A DNA stretch of 64,000 nucleotides, taken from positions 930,001 to 994,000 of the forward strand of contig NZ_CXWE01000001.1 of the NCBI RefSeq assembly GCF_001404515.1, in the 5' to 3' direction. The notes below the pieces were generated by a model, which worked only from the letters and a program-made list of their open reading frames with translations, was not told where the DNA came from and made no database searches. A program made the translations under genes and the position numbers. The DNA is from Roseibium album (lineage in GTDB: Bacteria; Pseudomonadota; Alphaproteobacteria; Rhizobiales; Stappiaceae). Every line of letters starts with the position of its first letter. Position 1 is the first letter of the stretch. Shown one piece after another: positions 29,055 through 39,431 of this stretch.

Positions 29055-30242
29055 ATGTCCGCGCCCCTCGAAGGCATAAAGGTTGTCGAACTCGCACGCA
29101 TTCTGGCCGGCCCCTGGACCGGCCAGACACTGGCCGATCTGGGTGCGGACGTGATCAAGGTGGAGAGCCCGCAGGGCGACGACACGAGGGGATGGGGCCC
29201 GCCATTCATCAAGGATGAAGAAGGCAACGATTTCGATGCGGCCTATTTTCATTCCTGCAACCGCGGAAAGCGGTCGGTGGTTGCCGATTTTCGCACAAAG
29301 GAAGGCCAGGAAATCGTTCGCAGGCTTGTTGCCCGGGCGGATGTACTGGTTGAAAATTTCAAGGTCGGCGGGCTTGCCAAATACGGCCTGGATTACGAGA
29401 GCCTGAAAGAGGTCAATCCGAAGCTGATCTATTGTTCCATTACCGGCTTCGGCCAGGATGGTCCCTACGCCCATCGCGCAGGATATGACTTCATGATTCA
29501 GGGGATGGGTGGCATCATGGACCTGACCGGCGAGCCGGAAGGCTCTCCGCAGAAGATCGGCGTGGCCTTCGCAGATATTTTCACCGGCCTTTATGGTGTG
29601 ATTGGTGTCCTGAGTGCCCTTCGTCGCAGGGACGCCACCGGGGAGGGTGAATGGGTCGACATGGCGCTGCTCGATGCACAGGTTGCTGTTCTGGCCAATC
29701 AGGCTCTGAATTACTTTGTATCCGGAAAAGCGCCAAAGCGACTTGGGAACGCCCATCCGAACATAGTTCCCTATCAGGTTTTTTCCGCTAAGGATGGCCA
29801 TCTCATCATTGCTGTCGGCAACGATAGTCAGTTTCAAAGACTGTGCGGCGTGCTCGGACTGCCTGAACTTTCAGATCAACCAAAATTCGCGACCAATGCT
29901 GCGCGCGTCGCTTCAAGATCCGAACTCGTCCCGCTGCTCAGTGCGGAAACTTCGAGCCGCGCGAGGGACGATCTCCTGACTGCACTGGAAATGGAAGGTG
30001 TGCCGGCCGGTCCCATCAATTCGGTCGAGGATGTCTTTGCCGACAGTCAGGTCCGGTCCAGAGGTCTGAAAGTTGATCTGCCGGCACATGGTGTCGAAGG
30101 TGGCGCGGTTTCTTCAGTGCGCACGCCGATTGCCTTCAGGAACGGCAATCTGGTTCTCGAACGGGCCGCACCATCACTGGGGGAACACACCGCTGAAGTA
30201 TTGACCGAACTCGGTTTGGATGCTGCCGGATCCGAAACATGA
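29055..30242 (+). CDS. Family III (CaiB/BaiF) CoA-transferase
   Basis: A 395-residue protein of the usual family length. It has the N-terminal VVELARILAGPWTGQTLADLGADVIKVE block and the GYDFMIQGMGG motif with the likely catalytic aspartate at 145. Family III enzymes transfer CoA between carboxylic acids through acyl-aspartate intermediates. Substrates cannot be read from sequence; the family includes succinyl-CoA:acid transferases and racemases, but the conserved Asp favours transfer. The next gene, a Nudix hydrolase, lies 15 bases away. Confidence 0.93.
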   Translation: MSAPLEGIKVVELARILAGPWTGQTLADLGADVIKVESPQGDDTRGWGPPFIKDEEGNDFDAAYFHSCNRGKRSVVADFRTKEGQEIVRRLVARADVLVENFKVGGLAKYGLDYESLKEVNPKLIYCSITGFGQDGPYAHRAGYDFMIQGMGGIMDLTGEPEGSPQKIGVAFADIFTGLYGVIGVLSALRRRDATGEGEWVDMALLDAQVAVLANQALNYFVSGKAPKRLGNAHPNIVPYQVFSAKDGHLIIAVGNDSQFQRLCGVLGLPELSDQPKFATNAARVASRSELVPLLSAETSSRARDDLLTALEMEGVPAGPINSVEDVFADSQVRSRGLKVDLPAHGVEGGAVSSVRTPIAFRNGNLVLERAAPSLGEHTAEVLTELGLDAAGSET

Positions 30243-30257
30243 CTTTTTCACCATGAG

Positions 30258-30863
30258 ATGCTCCGTCCTATGAAAAACACCGAATATTTGCGCTTTATCG
30301 ACAAAGAAGTTCTCTCTGAAAACTGGGGCAGGCTCACCAGGTATCGGCTGGAGTATCGGCGCCGGGACGGATCGTGGCAGGAGCTGAGCCGGGAATCCTA
30401 TGATCACGGCAATGCCGTAACATGCCTTCTGTTTGATCCGGAGACAAAGTGTGTGCTGCTGACGCGCCAGTTCCGGCTACCTGTCCATTTGAACGGCAAG
30501 GATCCTTTCCTGATCGAGTCGCCTGCCGGATTGCTGGAAGGGGCCCACCCTGAGGACAGGATGCGTGCCGAACTCATCGAGGAAACCGGATATGAAGTCT
30601 CGGAACTCGAGCATCTTTTTGACGTGCACATGAGTCCGGGGTCGGTGACCGAGTGCCTTTCATTTTATTCAGGTACCTACCATCTGAACAACAAGGTGGG
30701 CGACGGCGGTGGTGTGGAACACGAAGGTGAGGACATTGAAGTCATGCATGTTCCGCTCCAGAAGGCGCTCGGGATGATCCGGACCGGAGAAATCTGTGAT
30801 GCAAAAACGATCCTGCTTCTGCAAAATCTTGCGTTGCGCGATTACGCGTCGCATGACGGATAG
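30258..30863 (+). CDS. nudK: Nudix hydrolase, NudK/YffH-like (nucleoside-diphosphate-sugar pyrophosphatase)
   Basis: The 201-residue protein has a Nudix box at about residues 94-116 (AGLLEGAHPEDRMRAELIEETGY, with RE replaced by AE) and strong similarity in pattern to NudK: YDHGNAVTCLLFD, LTRQFRLPVHLNG, SPGSVTE and GGGVEHEGEDIEV. NudK hydrolyses GDP-mannose and related nucleotide sugars; ADP-ribose is a possible alternative. A second ATG at 30270 could be the start. It lies close behind the CoA-transferase gene. Confidence 0.85.
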   Translation: MLRPMKNTEYLRFIDKEVLSENWGRLTRYRLEYRRRDGSWQELSRESYDHGNAVTCLLFDPETKCVLLTRQFRLPVHLNGKDPFLIESPAGLLEGAHPEDRMRAELIEETGYEVSELEHLFDVHMSPGSVTECLSFYSGTYHLNNKVGDGGGVEHEGEDIEVMHVPLQKALGMIRTGEICDAKTILLLQNLALRDYASHDG

Positions 30864-30967
30864 CGTCCACGGGTTCCTGTCGTCGCGTTTCAGGTGGTCG
30901 ACCGCCTTAATTTGACGCAAAAGATCAGGCAGGTAAGCTACAAAGGCAATGAGAGGACTTGCGCCTT

Positions 30968-32848
30968 ATGCCAAGGAAAAAGCGCGGTGATCGACGGATC
31001 AAACTCCCGCTGACATCAATTGTCGGTCTGGGGTTCGGTGCGTTTGTTGCGCTCGCCATCGGGTTGGTTTTGGGTCTCTCGGTGAGCGCGAACTTCAGCA
31101 ACACGTTTTCCCTGCTCAACGACAAGACGATTTTGAGCACGGATGCGCTTGAAACACAGCTGCGCACTCACTTCACGTCCGTGGAAAAGGCCGTCGTGGG
31201 TCTGAAACCGTTTTTTGACGACGGGACGATCGGTTTTGAGGACCCCGAGCGCACGCTCGAAGACCTTTCGATCGCCCTGAAGTCCAATAGCGACGTTACG
31301 ACCCTGGCTGTCACTGCAACGGATGGGCGGCGCCTTGGCATTTACCGGGCGCCCTCAGGCAAACTGTGGCGGATAGAGACCGATGTGCCGCCGCCCGGCA
31401 TGAACATGGCCGATCTTCCGGCTCTTGATCAGGCAAGTTTGCCCACCTGGGGCCCCTTGGTGGAACACGAGGTCGGACTTTTTGCCAATGTCTCGGTGCC
31501 CCTGGTGAGAGATGGGGAACTGATCGGCACCTTGACAGCTGCAAGCTCGATGAAAGATCTCTCCCATATCGTCAAGGCCCGGGACGAAGGTCTCAACAAC
31601 ACCATCTTCATAGTTGACGGGGCCGGGCGCGTCATAATGCATTCCGATGAAACCGGATTGCAGACAGGCGGCAGCATCAAGGCGAATTTGCCGGAAGCCT
31701 GGGAAAGGATCGGGGATCCGGTACTGGCAGGAATGGCAGACGAGCAACCGATCGAGGAGTTTCAAAAGGCCGCCGATCTCGGTATCGAAGTGTCTTTCGT
31801 CGAAGCGAACGATGACGAATACATCATCATGAAAGCTGAATTCGACGGCTTCAGCGACAAACCCTGGATTATCGGACAGTATTATCAGAGTGCAACGGTT
31901 TCCCGGGAGGTCCGCAGGCTCGCCGGCTCCATGTTTGTTGGGTTCGGCGCGCTTGTCATATCGGTTCTGATCGCTTTCTGGATCGGGCGCAGAGTGGCTC
32001 GTCCATTGCGCAATCTGGCGGTCCAGTCGGAGCGCGTCGGGACCCTTTCGCTGAACGAAGTCGAACCGATGCCACGCAGCCGCGTTGCAGAAATTGATCA
32101 GGTAGCCCTGGCCTTCAATTCGATGGTCGAAGGCTTGAAGGCGATGAACACTTACGTGCCGCGGTCGCTGTTCATCAAGTTGATGCGATTGGGAGGAAGC
32201 CAGGCAGCGGAAGCAAGAGAAGCCGAACTCACCATCCTGTTCACCGATATAGTCGGATTCACGGCGCTTTCCGAACATCTGAGCGCCGAAGAAACAGCGC
32301 GGATACTGAACGATCATTTTGCAATCCTGGTCGAAGCCGTTGAAGGAGAAGGGGGAACGGTCGACAAGTTCCTGGGCGACGGTATGCTTGCCTTCTGGGG
32401 AGCTCCGGATGAACGGCCCGACCATGCCGAAGCCGCGGTGAGAACGGCGCGGCGGATTGCATCCGCCCTTCATGAATCGAATGTGCAGGCCGAGGCCCAG
32501 GGTGGACCGCAGATCTTGACACGCATCGGCATACATACAGGTCCGGCGGTCGTCGGAAACGTCGGCGCGCTGGATCGATGGAACTATACGGTTGTCGGCG
32601 ACACGGTGAATGCTGCTGAACGACTTCAAACCCTCGGCAAGGAAGTCGACGGTGAACCGGAGGTGACCATACTTGCCAGTGCCGATACCGTTGCAAGGCT
32701 CCCGGGTGAACACAACAAGAGGCCTGTCGGTGCTCATCACCTCAGAGGTCGCAGTGGCTTGATGGAGGTTTACTGGATCGACCCCCATCCGCAGGCGCCT
32801 TCCATGGAGACGTCACCGCAGGCAGTTCCGGTTTCCGCAGCCGAGTAA
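30968..32848 (+). CDS. Membrane class III adenylate/guanylate cyclase with sensory domain and HAMP
   Basis: A 626-residue protein with TM1 at about 16-42, a periplasmic dCache-like domain up to about 315, TM2 around 320-341, HAMP (342-395) and a class III cyclase domain (about 418-600). Metal-binding Asp427 (ILFTDIVGF) and Asp471, and Lys467 in VDKFLGDGM, are present. It would make cAMP or cGMP in response to an extracellular ligand. A TTG at 30959 sits closer to AGAGG and could be the true start. It precedes a binding-protein-dependent importer but is separated from it by 202 AT-rich bases. Confidence 0.93.
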   Translation: MPRKKRGDRRIKLPLTSIVGLGFGAFVALAIGLVLGLSVSANFSNTFSLLNDKTILSTDALETQLRTHFTSVEKAVVGLKPFFDDGTIGFEDPERTLEDLSIALKSNSDVTTLAVTATDGRRLGIYRAPSGKLWRIETDVPPPGMNMADLPALDQASLPTWGPLVEHEVGLFANVSVPLVRDGELIGTLTAASSMKDLSHIVKARDEGLNNTIFIVDGAGRVIMHSDETGLQTGGSIKANLPEAWERIGDPVLAGMADEQPIEEFQKAADLGIEVSFVEANDDEYIIMKAEFDGFSDKPWIIGQYYQSATVSREVRRLAGSMFVGFGALVISVLIAFWIGRRVARPLRNLAVQSERVGTLSLNEVEPMPRSRVAEIDQVALAFNSMVEGLKAMNTYVPRSLFIKLMRLGGSQAAEAREAELTILFTDIVGFTALSEHLSAEETARILNDHFAILVEAVEGEGGTVDKFLGDGMLAFWGAPDERPDHAEAAVRTARRIASALHESNVQAEAQGGPQILTRIGIHTGPAVVGNVGALDRWNYTVVGDTVNAAERLQTLGKEVDGEPEVTILASADTVARLPGEHNKRPVGAHHLRGRSGLMEVYWIDPHPQAPSMETSPQAVPVSAAE

Positions 32849-33050
32849 TCTCGCAATTCCTGCATTGCAGATGCCTGTTTGGTGCAAGATTCTGAAAAAA
32901 AGACAGGAATTTGCCTGTTGCAATTCAAATCACAGCGTACTTCTTTGGAATTCTGCATTGCTATCCAACGGCGAATTTGGTTGTCTTTGTATTGCAAAAA
33001 AGGCTTAGTAAGCCTCACGCAGACAATCCTTGCCGGGGAGGAAAAGCGCA

Positions 33051-34937
33051 GTGAATGTTCTCTCGATCGAGGGACTGACAGTTGATTTTAATACGGCAGA
33101 AGGCCGGGTGCGGGCTGTCGACGACGTTTCCTTCGTCGTCCCTGAGAACCGCACGGTCGCACTGGTCGGTGAATCCGGTTCCGGCAAGACGGTTATTTCC
33201 CAAACGATCATGGGTTTGTTGCCTCAGGCAGCGGCAATTACTTCGGGCAAGGTAATTCTGGCCGATCCGACGGGGGCCGAACCGCCTGTCGATATTGCCG
33301 GTCTGGAACGCAAGGGCCCCCAGATGCGCCACCTGCGCGGAAATCGGGTTGCGATCATCTTTCAGGAACCGATGACATCGCTGTCACCGCTGCACACGAT
33401 CGGCGACCAGATCGGTGAGGCGGCCCTTCTTCATCGTGATGTTTCGGGTGCGGAAGCCCGCGAACTCACACAGGAGATGCTGCGTCTAGTCCAGTTTCCC
33501 GATCCAGGCCGGGCGCTGGATACCTATCCATTCGAGCTTTCCGGCGGGTTGCGTCAACGTGCCATGATTGCAATGGCAATGATCTGTCATCCGGCACTGT
33601 TGATTGCAGACGAGCCGACAACGGCGCTCGACGTGACAATTCAGGCCGAGATCCTGAAACTTATCCGCGAAGTTCAGTCTGAATTGCGGATGTCCGTCCT
33701 GATGATCACGCACGATTTCGGCGTCGTGGCGAATATGGCTGACGAAATCGCGGTCATTTATCATGGCCGGATCATGGAGAAGGGGACGGCCAAGCAGCTT
33801 TTTTCCGATCCTCAGCATGATTACCTGAAAGCACTTTTGAATGCGGTTCCCAGTTTCCACATGGACAGGGACGAGCGGCTAGTTCCGATCCGACCAATTG
33901 AATTGAAATCGGAAGACCTGACCAAGAACAGGCCGCATTGCGACGTCGCACCGGGCGAACCCCTTGTTGAAATGAAGGATGTCACCAAGCAGTTTTCGCT
34001 GCGCAAGGGCTCGCTGCTGGGCTCCAAGTCCAAGACGATGACTGCCCTGGACAGTATCAGCCTGACGATCAGGCGGGGGGAATGCCTGGGTCTTGTGGGA
34101 GAATCGGGTTCAGGCAAGACGACCGCGGCAAAGGCGATTCTTCGCGCGCTATCTCTGGAAGGTGGGCAGGTTCTTTACAATCGTGGCAATGGCCTTGAGG
34201 ACATTGCGAACCTGACAGGTGCCGACCTGATGGACTACCGGCGTCGGGTCCAGCTGATATTCCAGGACCCGTTCTCTTCGCTCAATCCGCGCATGACGAT
34301 CAATGATACTCTGCTGGAACCGTTCGAGGTGCACGGCATTGGAACACAGCAGGAGCGGGCGGAGCGCGTGAGGAACCTCATGAGTCTCGTCGGTCTTGAT
34401 CCACGCTTCCTGCGGCGATACCCGCATTCGTTCTCCGGAGGTCAGCGCCAACGCATCGGAATTGCAAGGGCGTTGGCACTCAATCCCGAGTTCATATTGT
34501 GTGACGAGCCGACTTCGGCGCTCGACGTTTCCGTCCAGGCACAAATCCTGAACCTTCTGCAGGACCTGAAGCGGGATCTGAACCTGACCTATCTGTTCGT
34601 CAGCCACAACCTTGCCGTGGTAGACTATGTCGCCGATCGGATCGCAGTCATGTGCCGCGGACGCCTGGTCGAAATGGGCGAGACGCGGACGGTCGTTGGA
34701 AATCCGCTTCACCCGTACACCAAGGCGCTCTTGTCCGCCGTACCGGAGCCGGACCTGTCGGCGCCTTTGGATTTTGCCGCGCTGGATGCCAACAGGGCAT
34801 CTGAACCGCAGCTCTGGCCGGAACCGTTCACGATTACCGAAGGCACGGAACCGTCTTTGGTTGAAATGGAGCCGGATCATTTTGTTTGCGCACCCGGACT
34901 TAAGAATTCCGGGGCACTTGAGGGGACTGCAGCATGA
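33051..34937 (+). CDS. Fused double ATPase of a family-5 ABC importer
   Basis: A 628-residue protein carrying two complete oligopeptide-type ATPase domains in tandem. The first has Walker A GESGSGKT near residues 40-47, LSGGLRQR and LLIADEP; the second has GESGSGKT near 340-350, FSGGQRQR and ILCDEP. GTG at 33051, ten bases behind GGAGG, fits the conserved N-terminus; a TTG frame start at 33030 does not. The architecture resembles YejF, GsiA and oligosaccharide importers such as AgpD. The stop overlaps the binding-protein ATG (ATGA). Confidence 0.94.
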   Translation: MNVLSIEGLTVDFNTAEGRVRAVDDVSFVVPENRTVALVGESGSGKTVISQTIMGLLPQAAAITSGKVILADPTGAEPPVDIAGLERKGPQMRHLRGNRVAIIFQEPMTSLSPLHTIGDQIGEAALLHRDVSGAEARELTQEMLRLVQFPDPGRALDTYPFELSGGLRQRAMIAMAMICHPALLIADEPTTALDVTIQAEILKLIREVQSELRMSVLMITHDFGVVANMADEIAVIYHGRIMEKGTAKQLFSDPQHDYLKALLNAVPSFHMDRDERLVPIRPIELKSEDLTKNRPHCDVAPGEPLVEMKDVTKQFSLRKGSLLGSKSKTMTALDSISLTIRRGECLGLVGESGSGKTTAAKAILRALSLEGGQVLYNRGNGLEDIANLTGADLMDYRRRVQLIFQDPFSSLNPRMTINDTLLEPFEVHGIGTQQERAERVRNLMSLVGLDPRFLRRYPHSFSGGQRQRIGIARALALNPEFILCDEPTSALDVSVQAQILNLLQDLKRDLNLTYLFVSHNLAVVDYVADRIAVMCRGRLVEMGETRTVVGNPLHPYTKALLSAVPEPDLSAPLDFAALDANRASEPQLWPEPFTITEGTEPSLVEMEPDHFVCAPGLKNSGALEGTAA

Positions 34938-36823
34938 AGTTTGAATACTTGACGAGGATGGGGCTGTTTTTGACCGCAGCCTTGATAACCACGCCGCTGG
35001 TGGCGCTGGAATTGAAGGAAACACCAGGTCTGGATCCATCGCTTCCGCCTATTGCCGAACGCGTGCCGGCAGAACCCCTGATCGTTGATCTCGAGGCGAA
35101 GGGACGAAAGATCGGCAAGCCCGGCGGCTCCCTCGATACGCTTATCGGCCGTGCCAAGGACGTGCGCCTTATCAATGTGTGGGGTTATGCCCGCCTTGTC
35201 GGCTACAATGACAAGCTCGAGCTGCTTCCCGATATACTGGCGGACGTGGAAGTCGAGGACGGGCGGATCTTTACGCTTCACACCCGCGAAGGTCACAAGT
35301 GGTCCGACGGAGATCCGTTCGACTCGGAAGATATCCGGTATTATTTCGAAGACATCGTCAGCGATGAAAATCTGACCCCGTCCGGTCTGCCGCCGTTTCT
35401 ACTCGTTAACGGAAAGGGCCCGAAATTCGAGGTCGTCGACGACACGACGGTTCGTTTTACCTGGGACGAGCCGAACCCGCTCTTTCTTCCTGAACTGGCA
35501 AAATCCAGGCCACCTTTTATCTACCGTCCATCGCATTATCTGAGGCGTTTTCACGGCAAATACGGCGATCCGGACTTCATCGCCAAGGAAGCGGAAAAGG
35601 TGAAGGCCCGCAGCTGGGCACCGTTGCACAACAAGAAAGACGACATGTACAACGCGCGCAATGTCGAGTTACCGACTTTGCAGCCCTGGGTTCGCAAGCG
35701 CGATGACAGCGACCTCCGTTTTGTTCTGGAGCGGAACCCCTACTATCACCGTGTCGACAGCTCCGGTCAGCAACTGCCCTATATCGACAAGGTCATCATG
35801 ACGGTTGCCGATGGCAAGCTGATTCCGGCAAAAGCCCAGGCAGGCGAGAGTGAACTCCAGGCTCGGAACCTGAGTTTCTCCGATATCACTGTCCTGAAAA
35901 AAGGCGAGAAGAAGAACGACTATGTCACCGCGCTCTGGTCGAACACCAAAGGGTCGGAGATTTCCATTCTGCCGAACATGACTGTGAAGGATCCTGTCTG
36001 GCGGAAGCTTCTGCGCGACAAGCGGTTCCGTCACGCATTGTCCCTGGGCATTGATCGCAATCTTCTGAACAGGGTGCTGTTCTTTGGTCTTGGAACACCC
36101 GGCAACGATACCGTGCTCGCTGCAAGCCCGCTTTACAAGGCTGACTACACGAGCAAATGGGCTGAATATGATCCCAAAAAGGCCAACGCTCTTTTGGACG
36201 AGATCGGTCTCACGAAGCGGAATGACGATGACATCAGATTGCTGCCGGACGGCCGCCCGCTCGAGATAATCGTCGAGACAGCCGGTGAAGCCCAGGTGCA
36301 GGAAGATGCTCTCGAACTGGTTGGCGAGATGTGGGGCGAGATCGGCATAAAGCTGTTCGCCAAACCCAGTCAGCGCGACAACATGCGCGAACGCGCTATT
36401 GCAGGCGATCTGCTCATGTCCGTCTGGTGGGGGTTTGAAAACGGCATTCCGACATCTGAAATGCCTCCAACCGACTACGCGCCGGTCCGCGGTGACGCTC
36501 TTTCCTGGCACGCATGGGGCGATTATTACGAAACCCAGGGAGAAGGCGGTGAAAAACCGGACTGGGCACCCGCCAAGCGGCTGATGGAACTATACAATGC
36601 CTGGCTGACATCAAAAACGCCCGAGGAACGAACGAAGATCTGGGACGAAATGCTGCAGATACATGCCGATGAAACCATTCATATCGGTCTGGTTTCCGGT
36701 GTTCGCCAGCCGGTGGTTGTAAAGGATGTCGAGAACGTGCCACTGGAAGGGATCTACGGCTGGGATCCGGGCGCTCATTTCGGTATCCATCGGATGGACG
36801 AATTCTATTTGGACGAAGATTGA
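34934..36823 (+). CDS. Large family-5 ABC substrate-binding protein
   Basis: The 629-residue precursor has a signal peptide (about residues 1-24) and the SBP_bac_5 fold, with the FTLHTREGHKWSDGDPFDSEDIRYYFEDI motif near residue 115. It is about 90 residues longer than DppA-type proteins and resembles the long binding proteins of oligosaccharide or microcin-type importers. The first ATG overlaps the ATPase stop. An ABC importer built of one double ATPase, one long binding protein and two permeases points to a larger ligand than a dipeptide; this is inference. Confidence 0.92.
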   Translation: MKFEYLTRMGLFLTAALITTPLVALELKETPGLDPSLPPIAERVPAEPLIVDLEAKGRKIGKPGGSLDTLIGRAKDVRLINVWGYARLVGYNDKLELLPDILADVEVEDGRIFTLHTREGHKWSDGDPFDSEDIRYYFEDIVSDENLTPSGLPPFLLVNGKGPKFEVVDDTTVRFTWDEPNPLFLPELAKSRPPFIYRPSHYLRRFHGKYGDPDFIAKEAEKVKARSWAPLHNKKDDMYNARNVELPTLQPWVRKRDDSDLRFVLERNPYYHRVDSSGQQLPYIDKVIMTVADGKLIPAKAQAGESELQARNLSFSDITVLKKGEKKNDYVTALWSNTKGSEISILPNMTVKDPVWRKLLRDKRFRHALSLGIDRNLLNRVLFFGLGTPGNDTVLAASPLYKADYTSKWAEYDPKKANALLDEIGLTKRNDDDIRLLPDGRPLEIIVETAGEAQVQEDALELVGEMWGEIGIKLFAKPSQRDNMRERAIAGDLLMSVWWGFENGIPTSEMPPTDYAPVRGDALSWHAWGDYYETQGEGGEKPDWAPAKRLMELYNAWLTSKTPEERTKIWDEMLQIHADETIHIGLVSGVRQPVVVKDVENVPLEGIYGWDPGAHFGIHRMDEFYLDED

Positions 36824-37162
36824 GTTTGACGTCAAAGTTCGGTCAGGAACGGCAACTCTGGTGGTGCATTGCACGAAAACCGGATTGCCGTTTCATGATG
36901 ACTGGGGCTAGGATTTGTTGACTTGCCAAAGCGGTCCGAGGCGTGGTGACCTGTCCGGAATGGGCACGGGTCCAGCCATGGATGGCAGGATGAACAGGTT
37001 CATTTTGGTGCATCGGATTTGCGTGCACCGGACGGGAATGTGAATGGGGCCGTTGGGTAGACACACGCTTTGGCGGTGTCGCAACAGTGAAACGGATACC
37101 GTTGTTTTGCGCGGTGCGGTTTCAGTTGTGTCCGCGGTCGTGTCGGGGTGAGGGGAGTATAG
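36824..37162. other. 339-base gap inside the second ABC importer locus
   Basis: No gene was recognised. Directly after the binding-protein stop is the perfect palindrome TTTGACGTCAAA (36825-36836). Later come the hairpin arms GGTGCA and TGCACC near 37008-37030 and a short AACGG-ATA-CCGTT hairpin at 37091-37103 followed by a T-rich stretch. The gap could terminate part of the transcripts or carry a second promoter for the permeases; nothing decides between these. Confidence 0.35.
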
Positions 37163-38188
37163 GTGCTCTATTACATAATTCGCCGGATTTTCATGATGGT
37201 CCCGACACTGTTGGTGATCAGTTTTCTTACATTTTTTATCATCGAACTTCCCGCAGGCGACTACATTTCCAACCAGATCGCAGCCCTCAAATCCACGGGT
37301 GAACAGTCATCGGTTGCCAAGCTGGAATTTCTGCGCAAGGAGTTTTCGCTCGACCGGCCGTTTTTCGAGCGTTACCTGATCTGGATCGGATTGTGGCAAG
37401 GGCCGCATGGCTTTGATGGCCTTATCCAGGGGAATTGGGGTTGGTCCTTCGAGTTCGACAAGCCCGTTGACCAGGTCGTTGGGCCGACGCTGCCGCTGAC
37501 AATCGTGCTCAATTTCGCGACCATCCTGTTTGTCTACGTTGTTTCGTTTCCGATCGGAATCTATTCGGCAACGCGCCAGTATTCCTGGGGCGATTACGGG
37601 TTCACATTCATAGGCTACATTGGCCTTGCAACGCCGAACTTCCTGCTCGCACTGATCCTTCTCTACCTGTTCAATCAGTGGTTTGGCCTGTCGGTCGGCG
37701 GTCTGATGGCGCCCGAATACATCGATCAGCCCTGGAGTTTCGACAAGGCCATGTCGGTTCTGGCGCATCTGATCGTGCCTACGATCGTAATCGGGACGTC
37801 GGGCACCGCAGCCATGATCCGGCGATTGCGTGCCAATCTGCTCGATGAGCTTCACAAGCAGTACGTCACGACCGGGCGGGCAAAGGGGCTGAAGGAAAAC
37901 CAGCTCCTGATCAAGTATCCGTTGCGCATGGCGATCAACCCTTTCATCGCCGATATCGGCAACCTGATCCCGTCGATGGTATCGGGCTCGGTCATTGTCT
38001 CCGTTGTCATGAGCTTGCCGACGGTCGGACCGATTCTCCTGTCCGCACTTCAGTCTCAGGATCAGTTCCTGTCCGGTTTCATCCTGCTGTTCGTAGCCGT
38101 CCTGACCCTGATCGGGATGCTGATTTCCGACCTGCTGCTCGCGGTTCTTGATCCACGCATCCGGCTTGGCGGGAGGGCCTCGTCATGA
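37163..38188 (+). CDS. ABC importer permease, OppB/YejB-like
   Basis: A 341-residue permease with a GTG start behind GAGGGGAG. The N-terminus (LYYIIRRIFMMVPTLLVISFLTFFIIELPAGDY) and the EAA loop TTGRAKGLKENQLLIKYPLRMAINPFI are typical of the OppB branch, with six predicted spans. The periplasmic loop after span 1 is extended (about residues 34-110), as in YejB. Its stop overlaps the next permease start (ATGAG). Confidence 0.94.
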   Translation: MLYYIIRRIFMMVPTLLVISFLTFFIIELPAGDYISNQIAALKSTGEQSSVAKLEFLRKEFSLDRPFFERYLIWIGLWQGPHGFDGLIQGNWGWSFEFDKPVDQVVGPTLPLTIVLNFATILFVYVVSFPIGIYSATRQYSWGDYGFTFIGYIGLATPNFLLALILLYLFNQWFGLSVGGLMAPEYIDQPWSFDKAMSVLAHLIVPTIVIGTSGTAAMIRRLRANLLDELHKQYVTTGRAKGLKENQLLIKYPLRMAINPFIADIGNLIPSMVSGSVIVSVVMSLPTVGPILLSALQSQDQFLSGFILLFVAVLTLIGMLISDLLLAVLDPRIRLGGRASS

Positions 38189-39366
38189 GCATGGACACCA
38201 GGGACGGAGGTCCGGCGCGTGAAGTGGAACACTACGTCGACCCAACACCGTTCAATCCTGCTGTCACGGAGGAGATGACGGAGGAGCAGGAACAGTTTTA
38301 CCAGGCCTCCCAGTGGCAGATCATGTGGTGGAAATTCAAGCGCCACAAGATTGCGGTCTGGTCCGGAGTTGTCCTGATCCTCTTTTATCTCTGCGTGCCA
38401 TTCGCCGAGGTGATTGCACCTTATGGACCAAACACGCGGGACAGCCTTCATCTTTTCGCTCCGCCACAGTCGGTGCACTTGTTCAACGAAGGGGAATTCG
38501 TCGGTCCGTTCGTTTACGGCATGACATCCCAGATCGACATGGAAACCCTGCAGTGGGTCTTCACGGAGGATACGGAGAACGTCCAGCCGATCCGATTCTT
38601 CTGCCGGGGGGCATCTTACGAATTCTGGGGCCTGTTCGACGCCGATTTCCATCTGTTCTGCCCGGCTGAAGGGGGAACACTGTTCCTGATCGGTACGGAC
38701 CGTCTGGGACGTGACCAGTTTTCGGGGCTTGTCTACGGTGCGCGCCTGTCGCTCACAGTCGGTCTTGTCGGGGTCACCATTTCCATTGTCCTTGGTCTGT
38801 TTTTCGGCGGCATTGCAGGCTATTTCGGCGGTTTCCTGGACAGCATCATCCAGCGGATGATCGAAATCATTCGCTCGATGCCGGAACTTCCGCTCTGGAT
38901 GGCGCTCTCTGCGGCCTTGCCGGTAACCTGGAGCCCTGTCTGGATCTATTTCGGCCTCACGATAATTCTCGGACTACTCGACTGGCCGGGACTTGCGCGC
39001 GCTGTCCGGTCCAAACTGCTCTCCCTGCGCGAAGAGGAATATGCCAAGGCAGCCGTGCTGATGGGGGCCAAGCCGAAGCGTGTCATCACGCGGCATTTGC
39101 TCCCCGGGTTCACCAGCCACATCATCGCGTCCGCAACACTGTCGATACCGGCAATGATCCTGGGCGAAACGGCGCTTTCCTTTCTTAACCTCGGCTTGCG
39201 CCGCCCGGCGATTTCCTGGGGCGTTTTGTTGAATGAGGCCCAGAACATTTCAGTCGTCACAGTCTATCCTTGGCTGATGGCACCGGTCGCTCCGATCATC
39301 ATTGTGGTTCTGGCGTTCAATTTCCTTGGCGACGGTTTGCGCGACGCGGCAGATCCCTATAAGTGA
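38185..39366 (+). CDS. ABC importer permease, OppC-like, with large periplasmic insertion
   Basis: A 393-residue protein, about 90 residues longer than DppC. After an N-terminal cytoplasmic segment and span 1 (about 57-77), an insertion of roughly 90 residues rich in Phe precedes the core signature TDRLGRDQFSGLVYGARLSLTVG. The EAA loop (YAKAAVLMGAKPKRVITRHLLPG) is intact. The insertion probably contacts the long binding protein; that is inferred from the matching size expansion. Confidence 0.93.
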   Translation: MSMDTRDGGPAREVEHYVDPTPFNPAVTEEMTEEQEQFYQASQWQIMWWKFKRHKIAVWSGVVLILFYLCVPFAEVIAPYGPNTRDSLHLFAPPQSVHLFNEGEFVGPFVYGMTSQIDMETLQWVFTEDTENVQPIRFFCRGASYEFWGLFDADFHLFCPAEGGTLFLIGTDRLGRDQFSGLVYGARLSLTVGLVGVTISIVLGLFFGGIAGYFGGFLDSIIQRMIEIIRSMPELPLWMALSAALPVTWSPVWIYFGLTIILGLLDWPGLARAVRSKLLSLREEEYAKAAVLMGAKPKRVITRHLLPGFTSHIIASATLSIPAMILGETALSFLNLGLRRPAISWGVLLNEAQNISVVTVYPWLMAPVAPIIIVVLAFNFLGDGLRDAADPYK

Positions 39367-39431
39367 TGCCTTTGAAAACCGATCTGATCCAGCGGGCCGA
39401 CCTGGCCCGCCTTTGCTGTTAGGAAGCCGCC

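Noticed and set aside
31355-32788. 477-codon open frame on the minus strand opposite the cyclase gene
   Set aside because: It is a mirror of a GC-rich real gene; its product has no recognisable domain, while the plus strand encodes a complete cyclase.
33051-39366. Direct assignment of the second importer as yejABEF (microcin C importer)
   Set aside because: The gene order (ATPase first) and the large insertion in the OppC-like permease differ, so only the general family was named.
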